Positions 1 to 8,460 of a DNA stretch of 64,000 nt are shown here, piece after piece. A program made the translations under genes and the position numbers. This DNA is from Nostoc sp. NIES-3756 (lineage in GTDB: Bacteria; Cyanobacteriota; Cyanobacteriia; Cyanobacteriales; Nostocaceae): positions 558,001 through 622,000 of the forward strand of contig NZ_AP017295.1 of NCBI RefSeq assembly GCF_001548375.1. The letters are read 5' to 3'. Each line of letters begins with the position of its first letter. The first letter of the stretch is position 1. The notes below the pieces were generated by a model. It did no database searches and was not told the origin of the DNA. It saw only the letters and a program-made list of their open reading frames with translations.

Positions 1-150
1 ATCAACTTAGGAACTTATACTGCATTGTTTGCACTTAGCCCCATGTTAGAAACGTGGATTAAAAATTTACCACCCACACAACAATACTATTGGCATCGTT
101 TGGTAGAGGCATGGAAATTTGGTTCTGGTGCTGATTACATGGAAAAATAG
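1..150 (+). CDS. C-terminal end of an unidentified protein (partial)
   Basis: The window opens inside a reading frame that runs in frame 1 to a TAG stop at 148-150, giving the last 49 residues of a protein. The visible tail contains an aromatic stretch (QQYYWHRLVEAWKF) and ends SGADYMEK. No family is recognisable from this fragment. It is followed within 10 bp by a perfect inverted repeat and converges on the Rieske gene. Confidence 0.5.
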   Translation: MNLGTYTALFALSPMLETWIKNLPPTQQYYWHRLVEAWKFGSGADYMEK

Positions 151-158
151 GGAAAATT

Positions 159-212
159 GTAGTAAGGACTTTAGTCTTGAAGCAATTATAAAAGGACTAA
201 AGTCCTTACTAC
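159..212. repeat. Perfect 18-bp inverted repeat between convergent genes
   Basis: Arms at 159-176 and 195-212 are exact reverse complements, separated by an 18-nt loop. The arms read like the dispersed 'aaggactttagtcctt' extragenic palindromes of Nostoc genomes. There is no T-run, so a terminator role is possible but not shown. It lies between the partial gene ending at 150 and the convergent Rieske gene. Confidence 0.75.
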
Positions 213-221
213 GAACCATAT

Positions 222-572
222 TTACACTTCTACCCAAATACTACCTTCTTCTATACGGGTAGGAAAGACGGATAGTCCTTTTTCTTTAGAAATCATACCC
301 ATCACTTTGCCAATCCCAGGAGGGAAAGGAATCCAAGTAGTAGGATTACCTGTAGCTAGGTCAAAAGCACTACGATGAAATGGACAAACGATCGCACCAT
401 CATCTGTGATTTTTCCTTTTTGCAAAGGTAATTTTAAGTGAGGACAAGAATTTTCTATCGCAAAAACTTGGTTGTTATGGTTGAGTAGCAGAATGTTACG
501 TTGTTCGACCTTCACCACTTTACGTCCATTTTCTGGCAATTCATCTTGGGCAATCACTTTAATCCAGTTCAT
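222..572 (-). CDS. Rieske [2Fe-2S] domain protein
   Basis: A 116-residue protein made of a single Rieske domain. The two cluster-binding boxes are visible: CPHLKLPL (Cys and His near residues 43-45) and CPFHRSAFD (Cys and His near residues 63-66). This is the arrangement of soluble Rieske ferredoxins and of the Rieske subunits of dioxygenases and nitrite reductases. No membrane anchor or signal peptide is present, so it is probably a cytoplasmic electron carrier. No oxygenase partner lies next to it, so its redox partner is unknown. The ATG start gives the normal family length. Confidence 0.88.
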   Translation of the reverse strand: MNWIKVIAQDELPENGRKVVKVEQRNILLLNHNNQVFAIENSCPHLKLPLQKGKITDDGAIVCPFHRSAFDLATGNPTTWIPFPPGIGKVMGMISKEKGLSVFPTRIEEGSIWVEV

Positions 573-689
573 TTAGACCTCACTTCTCAATCGGCGGATA
601 AAATACATCATTTCACAATTTTGTAAGGGTATGTGGATTAAGGGAGATGAGGGAATAGGGGACAATAACTGTTGACTATGGACTAAGCG

Positions 690-727
690 CAAAGTCTGAG
701 CGGAGGTTTCCTCCGAACAGAACTTTG
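690..727. repeat. Extragenic palindrome plus adjoining heptamer repeat
   Basis: A two-part hairpin: outer arms CAAAGT (690-695) and ACTTTG (722-727), inner arms CGGAGG (701-706) and CCTCCG (710-715). It sits between the Rieske and hemagglutinin-like genes. Immediately after it, from 736, heptamers GACCAAT/GACTAAT run into the 3' end of the hemagglutinin-like gene, whose TAG stop (752-754) lies inside one unit. Confidence 0.65.
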
Positions 728-751
728 TAAGAGATGACCAATGACTAATGA

Positions 752-3142
752 CTAATGACAATTGTAAGGTGTGGTGATAGGTGCATTAGCAGTCAAAATA
801 ACTTCACCTTGTGAATTTACTGCCCATGCTGTAGCTTCTACTATCTTGGTTGGAGTGGTGGTAGAGATGGCGTTTATGGTTGTATTTGGTGTTGTCCCGA
901 CATTATTCATAGGAATCCAATCGGCAAGAACAGTATCAGAGTATAAAACTTCATTTGGACTGTTTGGTAAACCACCGCGTCCGGTAATGGTAAAACTGCC
1001 ACGGCTACGCCCAGCAACTCCTTGACAGACTTGAGCTATTCTAGTCTCTACAGGTTGGATGGGTAAGTTAATTAGTCTTTGGTTGGGTTGGACTTCTGGG
1101 GTATTAATTTCGACTGTGCCGTTTAGTCCAAATTCAGAACTGGCGGTGATGTCATTGGTGAGGGGACTTTCTTTTTCTCGAAACTCTATACCAAAAATGC
1201 TAAAAGCGTTGATGTTAACATTGCCTCCCTTACCTTCAAAAGCATTAGCTTTAATGTCACTATTTTCACCGGGAACAGCAATAATAAAACCATTGGGAAG
1301 ATTAATATCTATATTGCCACCATTGCCGCTACCGCCTGTAGTGCCTGCTGTTGTAGAGATGAAGCTATTACGGCGTAATAGTAATTGATGATCTATTTGT
1401 AAATTAATATCACCACCATTACCTGAGACAGTTGTAGCAGTTATATTTGCACCGCCATCGAGGTTGATTTCCTCAGCCTTAATTTCTATTTTGCCAGCGT
1501 TTCCTGTTCCCAAAGCTCCCACCGTTACTATAGCGCGATCGCGCATAGCTAACTTACCTGTAGTAACGGCTATAGAACCTGCATTGCCACTGCCACGACT
1601 ACGGACAAACAAACCACTAGATGCTTTGAAAATTGGTGAATTTCCGCTTATATCTATCAAATTGCTAGCGTTGATGGTGATATTTCCCCCATTACCCCGG
1701 CTATTCGGCTGAGTTCCAGCTGAGATGACTGCTCCATCTTTAATCAACAAAATCGGAGTATTAATAGTTAAAGAACCGGCATTTCCTGTGCCATTGGTTT
1801 GAGAAAATATACCACTAGGAAGTTCTCGAGCATTTTTGGTATTGCCAATCAGCTGAATAAAATCTGATGCGGTTATATTTACTGTTCCGCCAGTGCCACT
1901 CCCTAGAGCAGTTCCTCTCGTACTAGCTGATACATTGCCCCCATCTTCAACAATTAATTTACCTGTTTCAATATTTATATTTCCCCCAGCACCTTTGCCG
2001 AAAGTTAAGGTAAAAAATCCACTAGGATTTCCAGGTCTTTCTAAACCATCTGGTACTATGCCTATTACTTGTATCGAATCAGTTACCTTGACTGTGATAT
2101 TGCCTCCACTGCCTGTAGCCCCAGCCTTACTCACTGCTGCTGTTAATTGGGAGCCATCCTTCAATGTTAACTGTTCTCCTTGGACAAAAATTCCGCGACT
2201 GTTTTGACTGTCTTCTGTGTCTGAGACTACCACTGATGCACGGTTTAATCCAATCTGTCTACCTTTAATTTCAATGTAACCACCACCTTCACCACTAACA
2301 TCCACTCGCGCTTGATTGTTGAGGGAGATATCAGCCAGGGTTACATTATTAGGAAAAGTTAAAATCTGGTTGTCAATATTATTACCAAGCAAATTTAGTC
2401 CTACAGTGCCTTCTTCTAATATTCCTCCCAAGGCAATTTGACCGCTTTGGGCATAGAGAGTTTTACGTGTGAGAAAGCTTTCATTAATCCCATCTAAAGT
2501 AATATTACCGCCCACCAGAGCCAAGGTTTTACCTGTAGGAACTGCTAACTTACCTTGCACATTTATCTCGCCTCCAGTTCTGCCAAATTGCAGTCCTGTA
2601 GGTACACTCATCGTTAATAATGGTTGGGGAGAAGTAGAGCTAAAAATAGTGCGATCGCTAAACTGAATACCAGTGGCTGTACTCGCAACAAAAGAACCAC
2701 GTATATCCAATGAGGCATTTGGCCCGAAAAAGATGCCATTGGGGTTAATAATAAATAAATTGGCATTAGCACCTCGAGTCTCAAGTTTCCCGAAAATATC
2801 AGAGCGACTATTACCTGTAACTCTAACTAGGATGTTTTCAATACTATTATTGGGAGCTATAAAAAGTGCTGAACGTCCTTCACTAACGTTAAATTCTTGG
2901 AAACTATGGAATAAATTACCCCCCCGAACTGCCCCTTGGGCGATCGCTTCAGTGGGATTATTGTTGTAGTTTTTAGTTACTTGAGACTGTTCATTACCTA
3001 AAGTTTGGTCAGGAATAATGACACTTTGGGCAAAGGCAGATTTTGCCATAGGGGAAGCGATACTTATGGCTATCACACCAAAAGATGTGAACGAGATTGC
3101 TAAGTTCAATGGACATGAACTACCTTTGCCGTTTTGAGTCAT
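752..3142 (-). CDS. Filamentous hemagglutinin N-terminal domain protein (TpsA-like, secreted)
   Basis: From the ATG at 3142 the product is 796 residues with a clear signal peptide: a short polar start (MTQNGKGSS), a hydrophobic core, and an AFA-QS cleavage site. Next comes the filamentous hemagglutinin / TPS secretion domain with the hallmark IINPNGIFFG, then a long Gly/Asn-rich beta-helix with repeated 'GSGNAGSI' and 'GGNI' turns. The family is exported across the outer membrane by a TpsB (ShlB/FhaC-type) partner; none is visible in this window. A longer GTG start at 3211 would add 23 residues and overlap the upstream small gene by 44 bp. The signal peptide argues for 3142. The stop codon lies in a heptamer repeat. 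Confidence 0.85.
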   Translation of the reverse strand: MTQNGKGSSCPLNLAISFTSFGVIAISIASPMAKSAFAQSVIIPDQTLGNEQSQVTKNYNNNPTEAIAQGAVRGGNLFHSFQEFNVSEGRSALFIAPNNSIENILVRVTGNSRSDIFGKLETRGANANLFIINPNGIFFGPNASLDIRGSFVASTATGIQFSDRTIFSSTSPQPLLTMSVPTGLQFGRTGGEINVQGKLAVPTGKTLALVGGNITLDGINESFLTRKTLYAQSGQIALGGILEEGTVGLNLLGNNIDNQILTFPNNVTLADISLNNQARVDVSGEGGGYIEIKGRQIGLNRASVVVSDTEDSQNSRGIFVQGEQLTLKDGSQLTAAVSKAGATGSGGNITVKVTDSIQVIGIVPDGLERPGNPSGFFTLTFGKGAGGNINIETGKLIVEDGGNVSASTRGTALGSGTGGTVNITASDFIQLIGNTKNARELPSGIFSQTNGTGNAGSLTINTPILLIKDGAVISAGTQPNSRGNGGNITINASNLIDISGNSPIFKASSGLFVRSRGSGNAGSIAVTTGKLAMRDRAIVTVGALGTGNAGKIEIKAEEINLDGGANITATTVSGNGGDINLQIDHQLLLRRNSFISTTAGTTGGSGNGGNIDINLPNGFIIAVPGENSDIKANAFEGKGGNVNINAFSIFGIEFREKESPLTNDITASSEFGLNGTVEINTPEVQPNQRLINLPIQPVETRIAQVCQGVAGRSRGSFTITGRGGLPNSPNEVLYSDTVLADWIPMNNVGTTPNTTINAISTTTPTKIVEATAWAVNSQGEVILTANAPITTPYNCH

Positions 3143-3167
3143 TTGAGCATTTGGTTTAATTGAAGTT

Positions 3168-3413
3168 TTATAATTGCGAATCTGAGCCAATTGTAGGATT
3201 GCTTGAAGCACTTTTATCAGAGCCTGTGGCCTTTTTCTTATGTTTTTTAGATGGGGTTAATGCTTCTTCTAATGGATTTGTGATTTTCTCTGTACTAGGT
3301 TCTGGGCTAACTGGGCGTGGGTCGCCACTGTAAATACCAAATATCGTACCAATGTTTAATAATGCTTCAATGTTAAACCAAGAATTAGCTTGACTTAATG
3401 TGTAAGTTGTCAT
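3168..3413 (-). CDS. Small hypothetical protein upstream of the TpsA-like gene
   Basis: An 81-residue frame beginning MTTYTLSQANSW on the same strand as the TpsA-like gene, ending 26 bp before that gene's preferred ATG. The first half is mildly hydrophobic (IEALLNIGTIFGIYSG). The second half is Pro/Lys/Ser-rich with a basic run (KKHKKKATG). There is no cysteine and no recognisable domain. Spacing and strand suggest co-transcription with the secreted protein. It could be a short accessory protein or a chance frame. Confidence 0.45.
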   Translation of the reverse strand: MTTYTLSQANSWFNIEALLNIGTIFGIYSGDPRPVSPEPSTEKITNPLEEALTPSKKHKKKATGSDKSASSNPTIGSDSQL

Positions 3414-3990
3414 ATAAATTTACCCCTCTGGCAAAATACGAAAGTTGAATCAGATACGGCAGGATAACTGCGAGAGGACTAATTTGATTATTGAAAAATT
3501 TTAAGTGATGTAGTCATTTTTTTGTAGCCAATGCCCAACCTACTTAATAGTTCAACAATCAATATGAGTCCCATACCTCTTGTGTGTAATTATCAGGAGC
3601 ATTTTTGAGTTTTATGCAGAAATTACAAAATTTTTTGAAAAGGTCTGTCTGTTGAACTTTCTAAACTCCCAAGTATGAGATTGGGGTGTTACTGGAACCC
3701 CAAAATTGGGAAAGATGATTTATAAGCTACTCGCATTAGTAGCTTACGTCAAGCAAATAACTGCAAAATATATCAGTATAACTATAGAATGTAGTGGTTT
3801 CCATTGGGTTATCGTCTATACTAATCTGGCTACCAGCTAGTTGCAGGATAAATAGACAAAACCAGTATTAGAGCAGGATGACGCTGACTGAACTACAGAT
3901 TAAACTGTGTGTAATGTCCATCATCGTTGCTTTTAGCAACACTTAAATAAATTCTTAAAAGTCTAAATCCTGTTATATCAAAAATTACCT
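3414..3990. other. Intergenic region between divergent genes, with two hairpins
   Basis: No gene is visible in these 577 bases, which separate the leftward TpsA-like unit from the rightward adenylate cyclase and must hold promoters for both. Two hairpins are present: TTGGGGT (3681-3687) with ACCCCAA (3697-3703), and a perfect 9-bp stem TAAGCTACT (3723-3731) with AGTAGCTTA (3738-3746) and a 6-nt loop. They could lie in the cyclase leader or upstream of it. The rest is AT-rich. Confidence 0.5.
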
Positions 3991-6573
3991 ATGTCATTGC
4001 CACGGCATAATTTTGGAGAGACTGGCGATTTGATGATTGGGGTACAAAACCAGGAACAAAACCAGCCAGCAAATTCTTCTCCTGTCGGCGCACTAGCCCG
4101 CAGAAAAGGTACTATTTCTACGTTTCTTGCCCCCTTAACTCAGGATACTTTTAAACAAGTTGTTACAGAAGTTGAGCAAAAGCTTCAGATTGTGCATCAA
4201 ACCCTATCGATGCTTGATTCTCATGGGTTTGAGACTATTCTGCAAGAAATGTTGCAATCAATCACCCTGAAAACAGGGGAATTACTAGGAGCAGACCGAA
4301 CAACTATATTTTTATTGGATGAAGAAAAACAAGAACTGTGGTCAATTGTTGCCGCAGGTGAAGGCGATCGCTCCTTAGAAATTCGCATCCCCGCCGACAA
4401 AGGCATTGCAGGTGAAGTGGCTACTTTTAAAAAAGTAGTTAATATACCCTTTGACTTTTATCACGACCCCCGGTCGATATTTGCTCAAAAACAAGAAAAA
4501 ATCACAGGCTACCGTACCTATACCATGTTGGCCTTACCACTGCTCAACGACCAAGGGCGATTAGTAGCAGTAGTACAATTACTCAATAAGTTAAAACCCT
4601 ACAACTCTCCCGATGCAACACTGGCACAACGGATTGATACTAGAGGTTTTACTAGTGCTGATGAGCAGTTATTCCAAGAGTTTGCGCCATCAATTCGCTT
4701 GATTTTAGAGTCGTCGCGCTCCTTTTATATCGCCACACAAAAACAAAGGGCGGCGGCGGCGATGATGAAAGCTGTCAAATCCCTCAGCCAAAGTAGTCTG
4801 GATTTGGAAGATACCCTCAAACGGGTAATGGACGAAGCCAAGGAACTAATGAACGCCGATCGCAGTACCCTATGGCTAATAGACCGCGATCGCCATGAAC
4901 TGTGGACAAAAATTACCCAAGATAATGGTTCTACCAAGGAGTTGCGCGTACCTATTGGTAAAGGATTTGCCGGAATAGTCGCCGCCTCTGGTCAAAAACT
5001 CAACATTCCTTTTGATTTATACGACCATCCAGACTCCCAAACCGCCAAACAACTTGACCAGCAAAATGGCTACCGCACTTGTAGCTTATTATGTATGCCC
5101 GTATTCAACGGCGACCAAGAATTAATCGGTGTTACCCAACTGGTAAATAAAAAGAAAACAGGCGATTTCCCTCCATACAATCCAGATACTTGGCCCATAG
5201 CCCCCGAATGCTTCCAGGCGAGTTTTGACCGCAATGACGAAGAATTTATGGAAGCCTTCAATATCCAAGCAGGCGTGGCGTTACAGAACGCGCAGTTGTT
5301 CGCTACAGTCAAGCAACAAGAACAAATGCAACGGGATATTCTCAGAAGTCTTTCCAATGGTGTAATTTCTACAGATAAGCTAGGGACGATTATTGCCGCC
5401 AATGAAAGCGCAGTGCGTTTGTTGGGATTAGAATCAGAAGAACGTTTGGAAGGCAAGCTTGTTTGTGAGACGATCGCCATCAAAGAAGGTGATTTTAGCA
5501 AATGGTGTGAAGATGCTTTACATGGAAAAGACACCAAACGCCGCCAGCAGTATTACCCAGACCGCACACTAGTAACGACCGACTCATTACAACATAGTAT
5601 TAATTTATCAATAAATACCATTGCCGATGCCAGCGACCCCGAACAAGTTTGTGGTGCGTTGGTAGTGATGGAAGATATTAGTGATGAAAAACGCCTCAAA
5701 AGTACCATGTATCGGTACATGACCCAGGAATTAGCAGAAGAATTGTTGAAATTGGATGACGCTAAACTGGGAGGCGATCGCAAAGAGGTTTCGATATTAT
5801 TTTCTGATATTCGCGGCTACACCACTTTGACTGAAAATCTGCAAGCCGAAGAAGTGGTGAGTATGCTTAATGAGTATTTTGAATCGATGGTAGATGCTGT
5901 ATTCAAGCATAAAGGCACACTTGATAAATACATCGGTGATGCCATCATGGCTGTGTTTGGTTCTCCCCTCCCCTTAGAAGAACACGCTTGGATGGCGGTA
6001 CAAACCTCTATAGAAATGCGTCATCGCCTACAGGAATTTAACCAACGGCGTTATGCAGCCAACAAACCGAGAATTAATATTGGTATTGGCATCAATTCCG
6101 ATACTGTAATTAGCGGTAATATTGGCTCTAGTAAGCGGATGGAGTTTACTGCGATCGGTGATGGTGTCAATCTTGGTTCTCGCCTAGAAAGTGTTAGTAA
6201 GCAATATGGTTGTGACATTATTATTAGTGATAATACCTTCCGACCATGCCGAGATAAGATTTGGGCCAGAGAACTAGATTACATCCGCGTCAAAGGTAGA
6301 AATGAACCTGTATCCATATATGAGTTAGTCGGTTTACGTTCCGACCCCATCAACAGCGAGAAGTTACAGGTAATTGAACATTATCATAAAGGTCGAGAAT
6401 ACTACCTCCAACGCCAGTTTCCTTTGGCTAGGGCTGAGTTTGCCCAAGTTCTGACCTTTGATAAAAATGACAAAGCCGCCATGTTGCACCTGCTACGTTG
6501 TCAGCATTGGTTACAGTCTCCCCCAACAGAGAGCGAATGGGATGAGGGTGTATGGACTTTTCAGGAGAAGTAA
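3991..6573 (+). CDS. cyaB: Class III adenylate cyclase, GAF-GAF-PAS-cyclase (CyaB type)
   Basis: The 860-residue protein makes cAMP from ATP. Domains in order: GAF-A (about 77-240), GAF-B (about 265-440), PAS (about 455-575), class III cyclase (about 595-780), and a C-terminal TPR-like tail. Both GAFs carry the NKFDE signature (NK...F...DE) of cyclic-nucleotide-binding tandem GAFs. Catalytic residues are present: metal-binding D606 (FSDIRGY) and D650 (IGDAIMAVFG), ATP-selecting K646 (DKYIGDA) and T720 (EFTAIGD), and the Asn/Arg pair in GDGVNLGSRLE. Length and layout match Anabaena CyaB1/CyaB2, known to be activated by cAMP at the GAF tandem; which paralogue this is was not resolved. Met15 is an alternative start. 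Confidence 0.93.
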   Translation: MSLPRHNFGETGDLMIGVQNQEQNQPANSSPVGALARRKGTISTFLAPLTQDTFKQVVTEVEQKLQIVHQTLSMLDSHGFETILQEMLQSITLKTGELLGADRTTIFLLDEEKQELWSIVAAGEGDRSLEIRIPADKGIAGEVATFKKVVNIPFDFYHDPRSIFAQKQEKITGYRTYTMLALPLLNDQGRLVAVVQLLNKLKPYNSPDATLAQRIDTRGFTSADEQLFQEFAPSIRLILESSRSFYIATQKQRAAAAMMKAVKSLSQSSLDLEDTLKRVMDEAKELMNADRSTLWLIDRDRHELWTKITQDNGSTKELRVPIGKGFAGIVAASGQKLNIPFDLYDHPDSQTAKQLDQQNGYRTCSLLCMPVFNGDQELIGVTQLVNKKKTGDFPPYNPDTWPIAPECFQASFDRNDEEFMEAFNIQAGVALQNAQLFATVKQQEQMQRDILRSLSNGVISTDKLGTIIAANESAVRLLGLESEERLEGKLVCETIAIKEGDFSKWCEDALHGKDTKRRQQYYPDRTLVTTDSLQHSINLSINTIADASDPEQVCGALVVMEDISDEKRLKSTMYRYMTQELAEELLKLDDAKLGGDRKEVSILFSDIRGYTTLTENLQAEEVVSMLNEYFESMVDAVFKHKGTLDKYIGDAIMAVFGSPLPLEEHAWMAVQTSIEMRHRLQEFNQRRYAANKPRINIGIGINSDTVISGNIGSSKRMEFTAIGDGVNLGSRLESVSKQYGCDIIISDNTFRPCRDKIWARELDYIRVKGRNEPVSIYELVGLRSDPINSEKLQVIEHYHKGREYYLQRQFPLARAEFAQVLTFDKNDKAAMLHLLRCQHWLQSPPTESEWDEGVWTFQEK

Positions 6574-6598
6574 TATTTGGGATAAGGGAGAAGGGGGA

Positions 6599-6625
6599 GA
6601 CAAGGTAGACAAGGTAGACAAGGTA
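6599..6625. repeat. 9-bp tandem repeat (GACAAGGTA x3)
   Basis: Three exact copies of GACAAGGTA follow the cyclase stop codon by 25 bp, then a partial unit. This is extragenic low-complexity DNA of the kind scattered between Nostoc genes. Confidence 0.8.
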
Positions 6626-6656
6626 GATAATAATTCACTTCTGCCTCCTGCCTTTT

Positions 6657-6705
6657 GACTATGGACTATGGACTATGGACTAATGACTAATGACCAATGA
6701 CTAAT
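6657..6705. repeat. STRR heptamer array (GACTATG/GACTAAT, 7 units)
   Basis: Seven consecutive heptamers: three GACTATG, two GACTAAT, one GACCAAT, one GACTAAT. The array runs into the convergent pgeF gene, whose TAG stop codon (6701-6703 on the minus strand) lies in the last unit. Confidence 0.9.
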
Positions 6706-7480
6706 AACTAACAATCCCTGACCATTGAACTTTTTTCTGCTGTTCACGGCGGTAAGAAAAGAAATGCTCAGGGGTTTGGTATGTACAATAGGGAGCGATC
6801 GCTATTTGCTCTCTGCTAATACCTAAGTTCTCTAGTTGCAAAGCATTTACTCGTCTGACATCAACTCTCACCCTCCCTGGTTCTGGGTCGGCTAATAGGG
6901 GTGAATGGGGTAATTCATGTAATGATTTGACGATGGTATCAGCGTCATCATGTGGTATAATACTAGCCCCGATTTCCGCCGCTACTTCTACAGAAACTTG
7001 GTAAACTTCACCTGCGATCGCCGGCCCCATTGCAATACGTAAATCAGCTAACTGACTACCATGTGCCTGCATCCGGGCGATCGCATGAGGAACAATTTTC
7101 TTGGCTGTCCCCCGCCAACCCGCGTGAAGTGCGGCTACTTGCCCGGTTTTTACATCCCCAATCAAGACTGGTGTACAATCGGCGCTGGCTACCCAGACGG
7201 CTTGTAGAGGTTGCTGGCTAACCAAACCATCGGCTGAGGCTAAGGCAGAATCATCTGTATTGCCATCAGTTTGACTATCAACTTCTTGTGGGGTGAGAAC
7301 GGTATTGCCATGAACCTGCTTCAAGCGATATGCTGATGCTTCTGGGTGCAGCACCTTTGTTAATTCATGGGGCATACGCGGCCAAAATTGCTGAGTGAAA
7401 AAGCCGTGTTGCCAATCTGCTAAGAGACTACAACTTAGATAAGATAGTCGTTCCCAATTGTGCCAGTGCCAAGTGTGCAT
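6701..7480 (-). CDS. pgeF: Peptidoglycan editing factor PgeF (YfiH/DUF152, laccase-domain purine phosphorylase family)
   Basis: A 259-residue protein of the YfiH family, which removes wrongly incorporated residues from peptidoglycan precursors and has copper-oxidase or purine-nucleoside activity in some members. Family motifs are clear: LKQVHGNTV, SADGLVS, SADCTPVLIGD (Cys of the metal site), ALHAGWRGTAKK (His of the site) and GPAIAGEVYQVSVEV. The length is typical. The ATG at 7480 gives MHTWHWHNWER. The gene is divergent from birA with a 72-bp gap. Its last codons and stop fall in a heptamer repeat. Confidence 0.88.
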   Translation of the reverse strand: MHTWHWHNWERLSYLSCSLLADWQHGFFTQQFWPRMPHELTKVLHPEASAYRLKQVHGNTVLTPQEVDSQTDGNTDDSALASADGLVSQQPLQAVWVASADCTPVLIGDVKTGQVAALHAGWRGTAKKIVPHAIARMQAHGSQLADLRIAMGPAIAGEVYQVSVEVAAEIGASIIPHDDADTIVKSLHELPHSPLLADPEPGRVRVDVRRVNALQLENLGISREQIAIAPYCTYQTPEHFFSYRREQQKKVQWSGIVSY

Positions 7481-7552
7481 CTTGAACCAAACCTAAACAA
7501 AAAATCACTCATAAGCCAATTAATGCTAACTTGATCAACGGGATTTCGGTCA

Positions 7553-8377
7553 ATGGCTGTGGAATTTAATCAGCAAAAATTAGAATCTGCCTTACAAAAA
7601 GGGCGGAAATTTGTCTATTTACCATTTTCTCTGCATATTTTTTCTTCTGTCGCCTCCACTAACCGCACCCTCTGGGAATTAATCGACCAAGGTGCAGGCG
7701 TGGGTTCTGTAGTTATTGCCACACAGCAGACAGCCGGACGAGGACAATGGGGTCGTCAATGGGTTTCTCCGACTGGCGGATTATATGTGTCTGTAGCCAT
7801 TACGCCCAAAATAGCAGCAACTGCCAGCTATCAGTTAACCTTAGCTAGTGCTTGGGGTATTGTCTCTCAATTACGCCAAGCTGGTGTAGATGTGGGGATT
7901 AAATGGCCTAATGATTTAGTTTTGGAGGGGCGAAAATTAGGCGGTATTCTGACAGAAACTAAAATCAAAGTCGGCAAGATTTCGCAAGCTGTGGTGGGTG
8001 TGGGGATTAACTGGGCAAATCCAGTACCAGAGACAGGAATTAATTTAGAATCGTGGCAAACCCAGCAAGTAGATAAACCCATTTCATGTCTAGAAACCTT
8101 AACTAGTAAGGTTTTGCTGGGAATAGAGTCCGGTCTGGCTTGCCTTTTTCAAGAAGGAATTGACATCCTTTTGTCTCGCTATTGTGAATTATTAGTGAAT
8201 ATGGGCGATCGCGTAAATGTCAATGATCTTGCTGGGGTTGTGGTGGGAGTGACACCCCAGGGGGATTTGCGCGTGTCTCTCAAAACAGATGGCATAACTG
8301 ATATTAAAACATCAGAACTTTTTCTAGAACCCGGTACAATTAGTTTGGGTTATCGTAGGTCTTTAGGCACATATTAG
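7553..8377 (+). CDS. birA: Biotin--[acetyl-CoA-carboxylase] ligase
   Basis: A 274-residue BPL/LplA-type ligase that activates biotin with ATP and attaches it to the biotin carboxyl carrier protein of acetyl-CoA carboxylase. The biotinyl-AMP loop GRGQWGRQW (near residue 62) and the KWPNDLVLEGRKLGGILTE box are visible, followed by a C-terminal SH3-like domain. There is no N-terminal helix-turn-helix, so this is a class I enzyme rather than a bifunctional repressor. The ATG at 7553 is the only start that keeps the full catalytic domain. Confidence 0.93.
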   Translation: MAVEFNQQKLESALQKGRKFVYLPFSLHIFSSVASTNRTLWELIDQGAGVGSVVIATQQTAGRGQWGRQWVSPTGGLYVSVAITPKIAATASYQLTLASAWGIVSQLRQAGVDVGIKWPNDLVLEGRKLGGILTETKIKVGKISQAVVGVGINWANPVPETGINLESWQTQQVDKPISCLETLTSKVLLGIESGLACLFQEGIDILLSRYCELLVNMGDRVNVNDLAGVVVGVTPQGDLRVSLKTDGITDIKTSELFLEPGTISLGYRRSLGTY

Positions 8378-8460
8378 GTTTGTTTTAAATACTGCTCTTT
8401 GGGCTAGACAAACCACTGTCATCATCTGTTTAGCACAAATTAACATAACTGAGACAACAA

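Noticed and set aside
573..761. A 62-codon minus-strand frame between the Rieske and hemagglutinin-like genes
   Set aside because: It is made of an extragenic palindrome and heptamer repeats and has no domain or ribosome-binding site.
771..2969. Several plus-strand frames opposite the TpsA-like gene
   Set aside because: They mirror the Gly/Asn-rich repeats of the real gene in antisense and show Pro/Leu-rich, domain-free translations.
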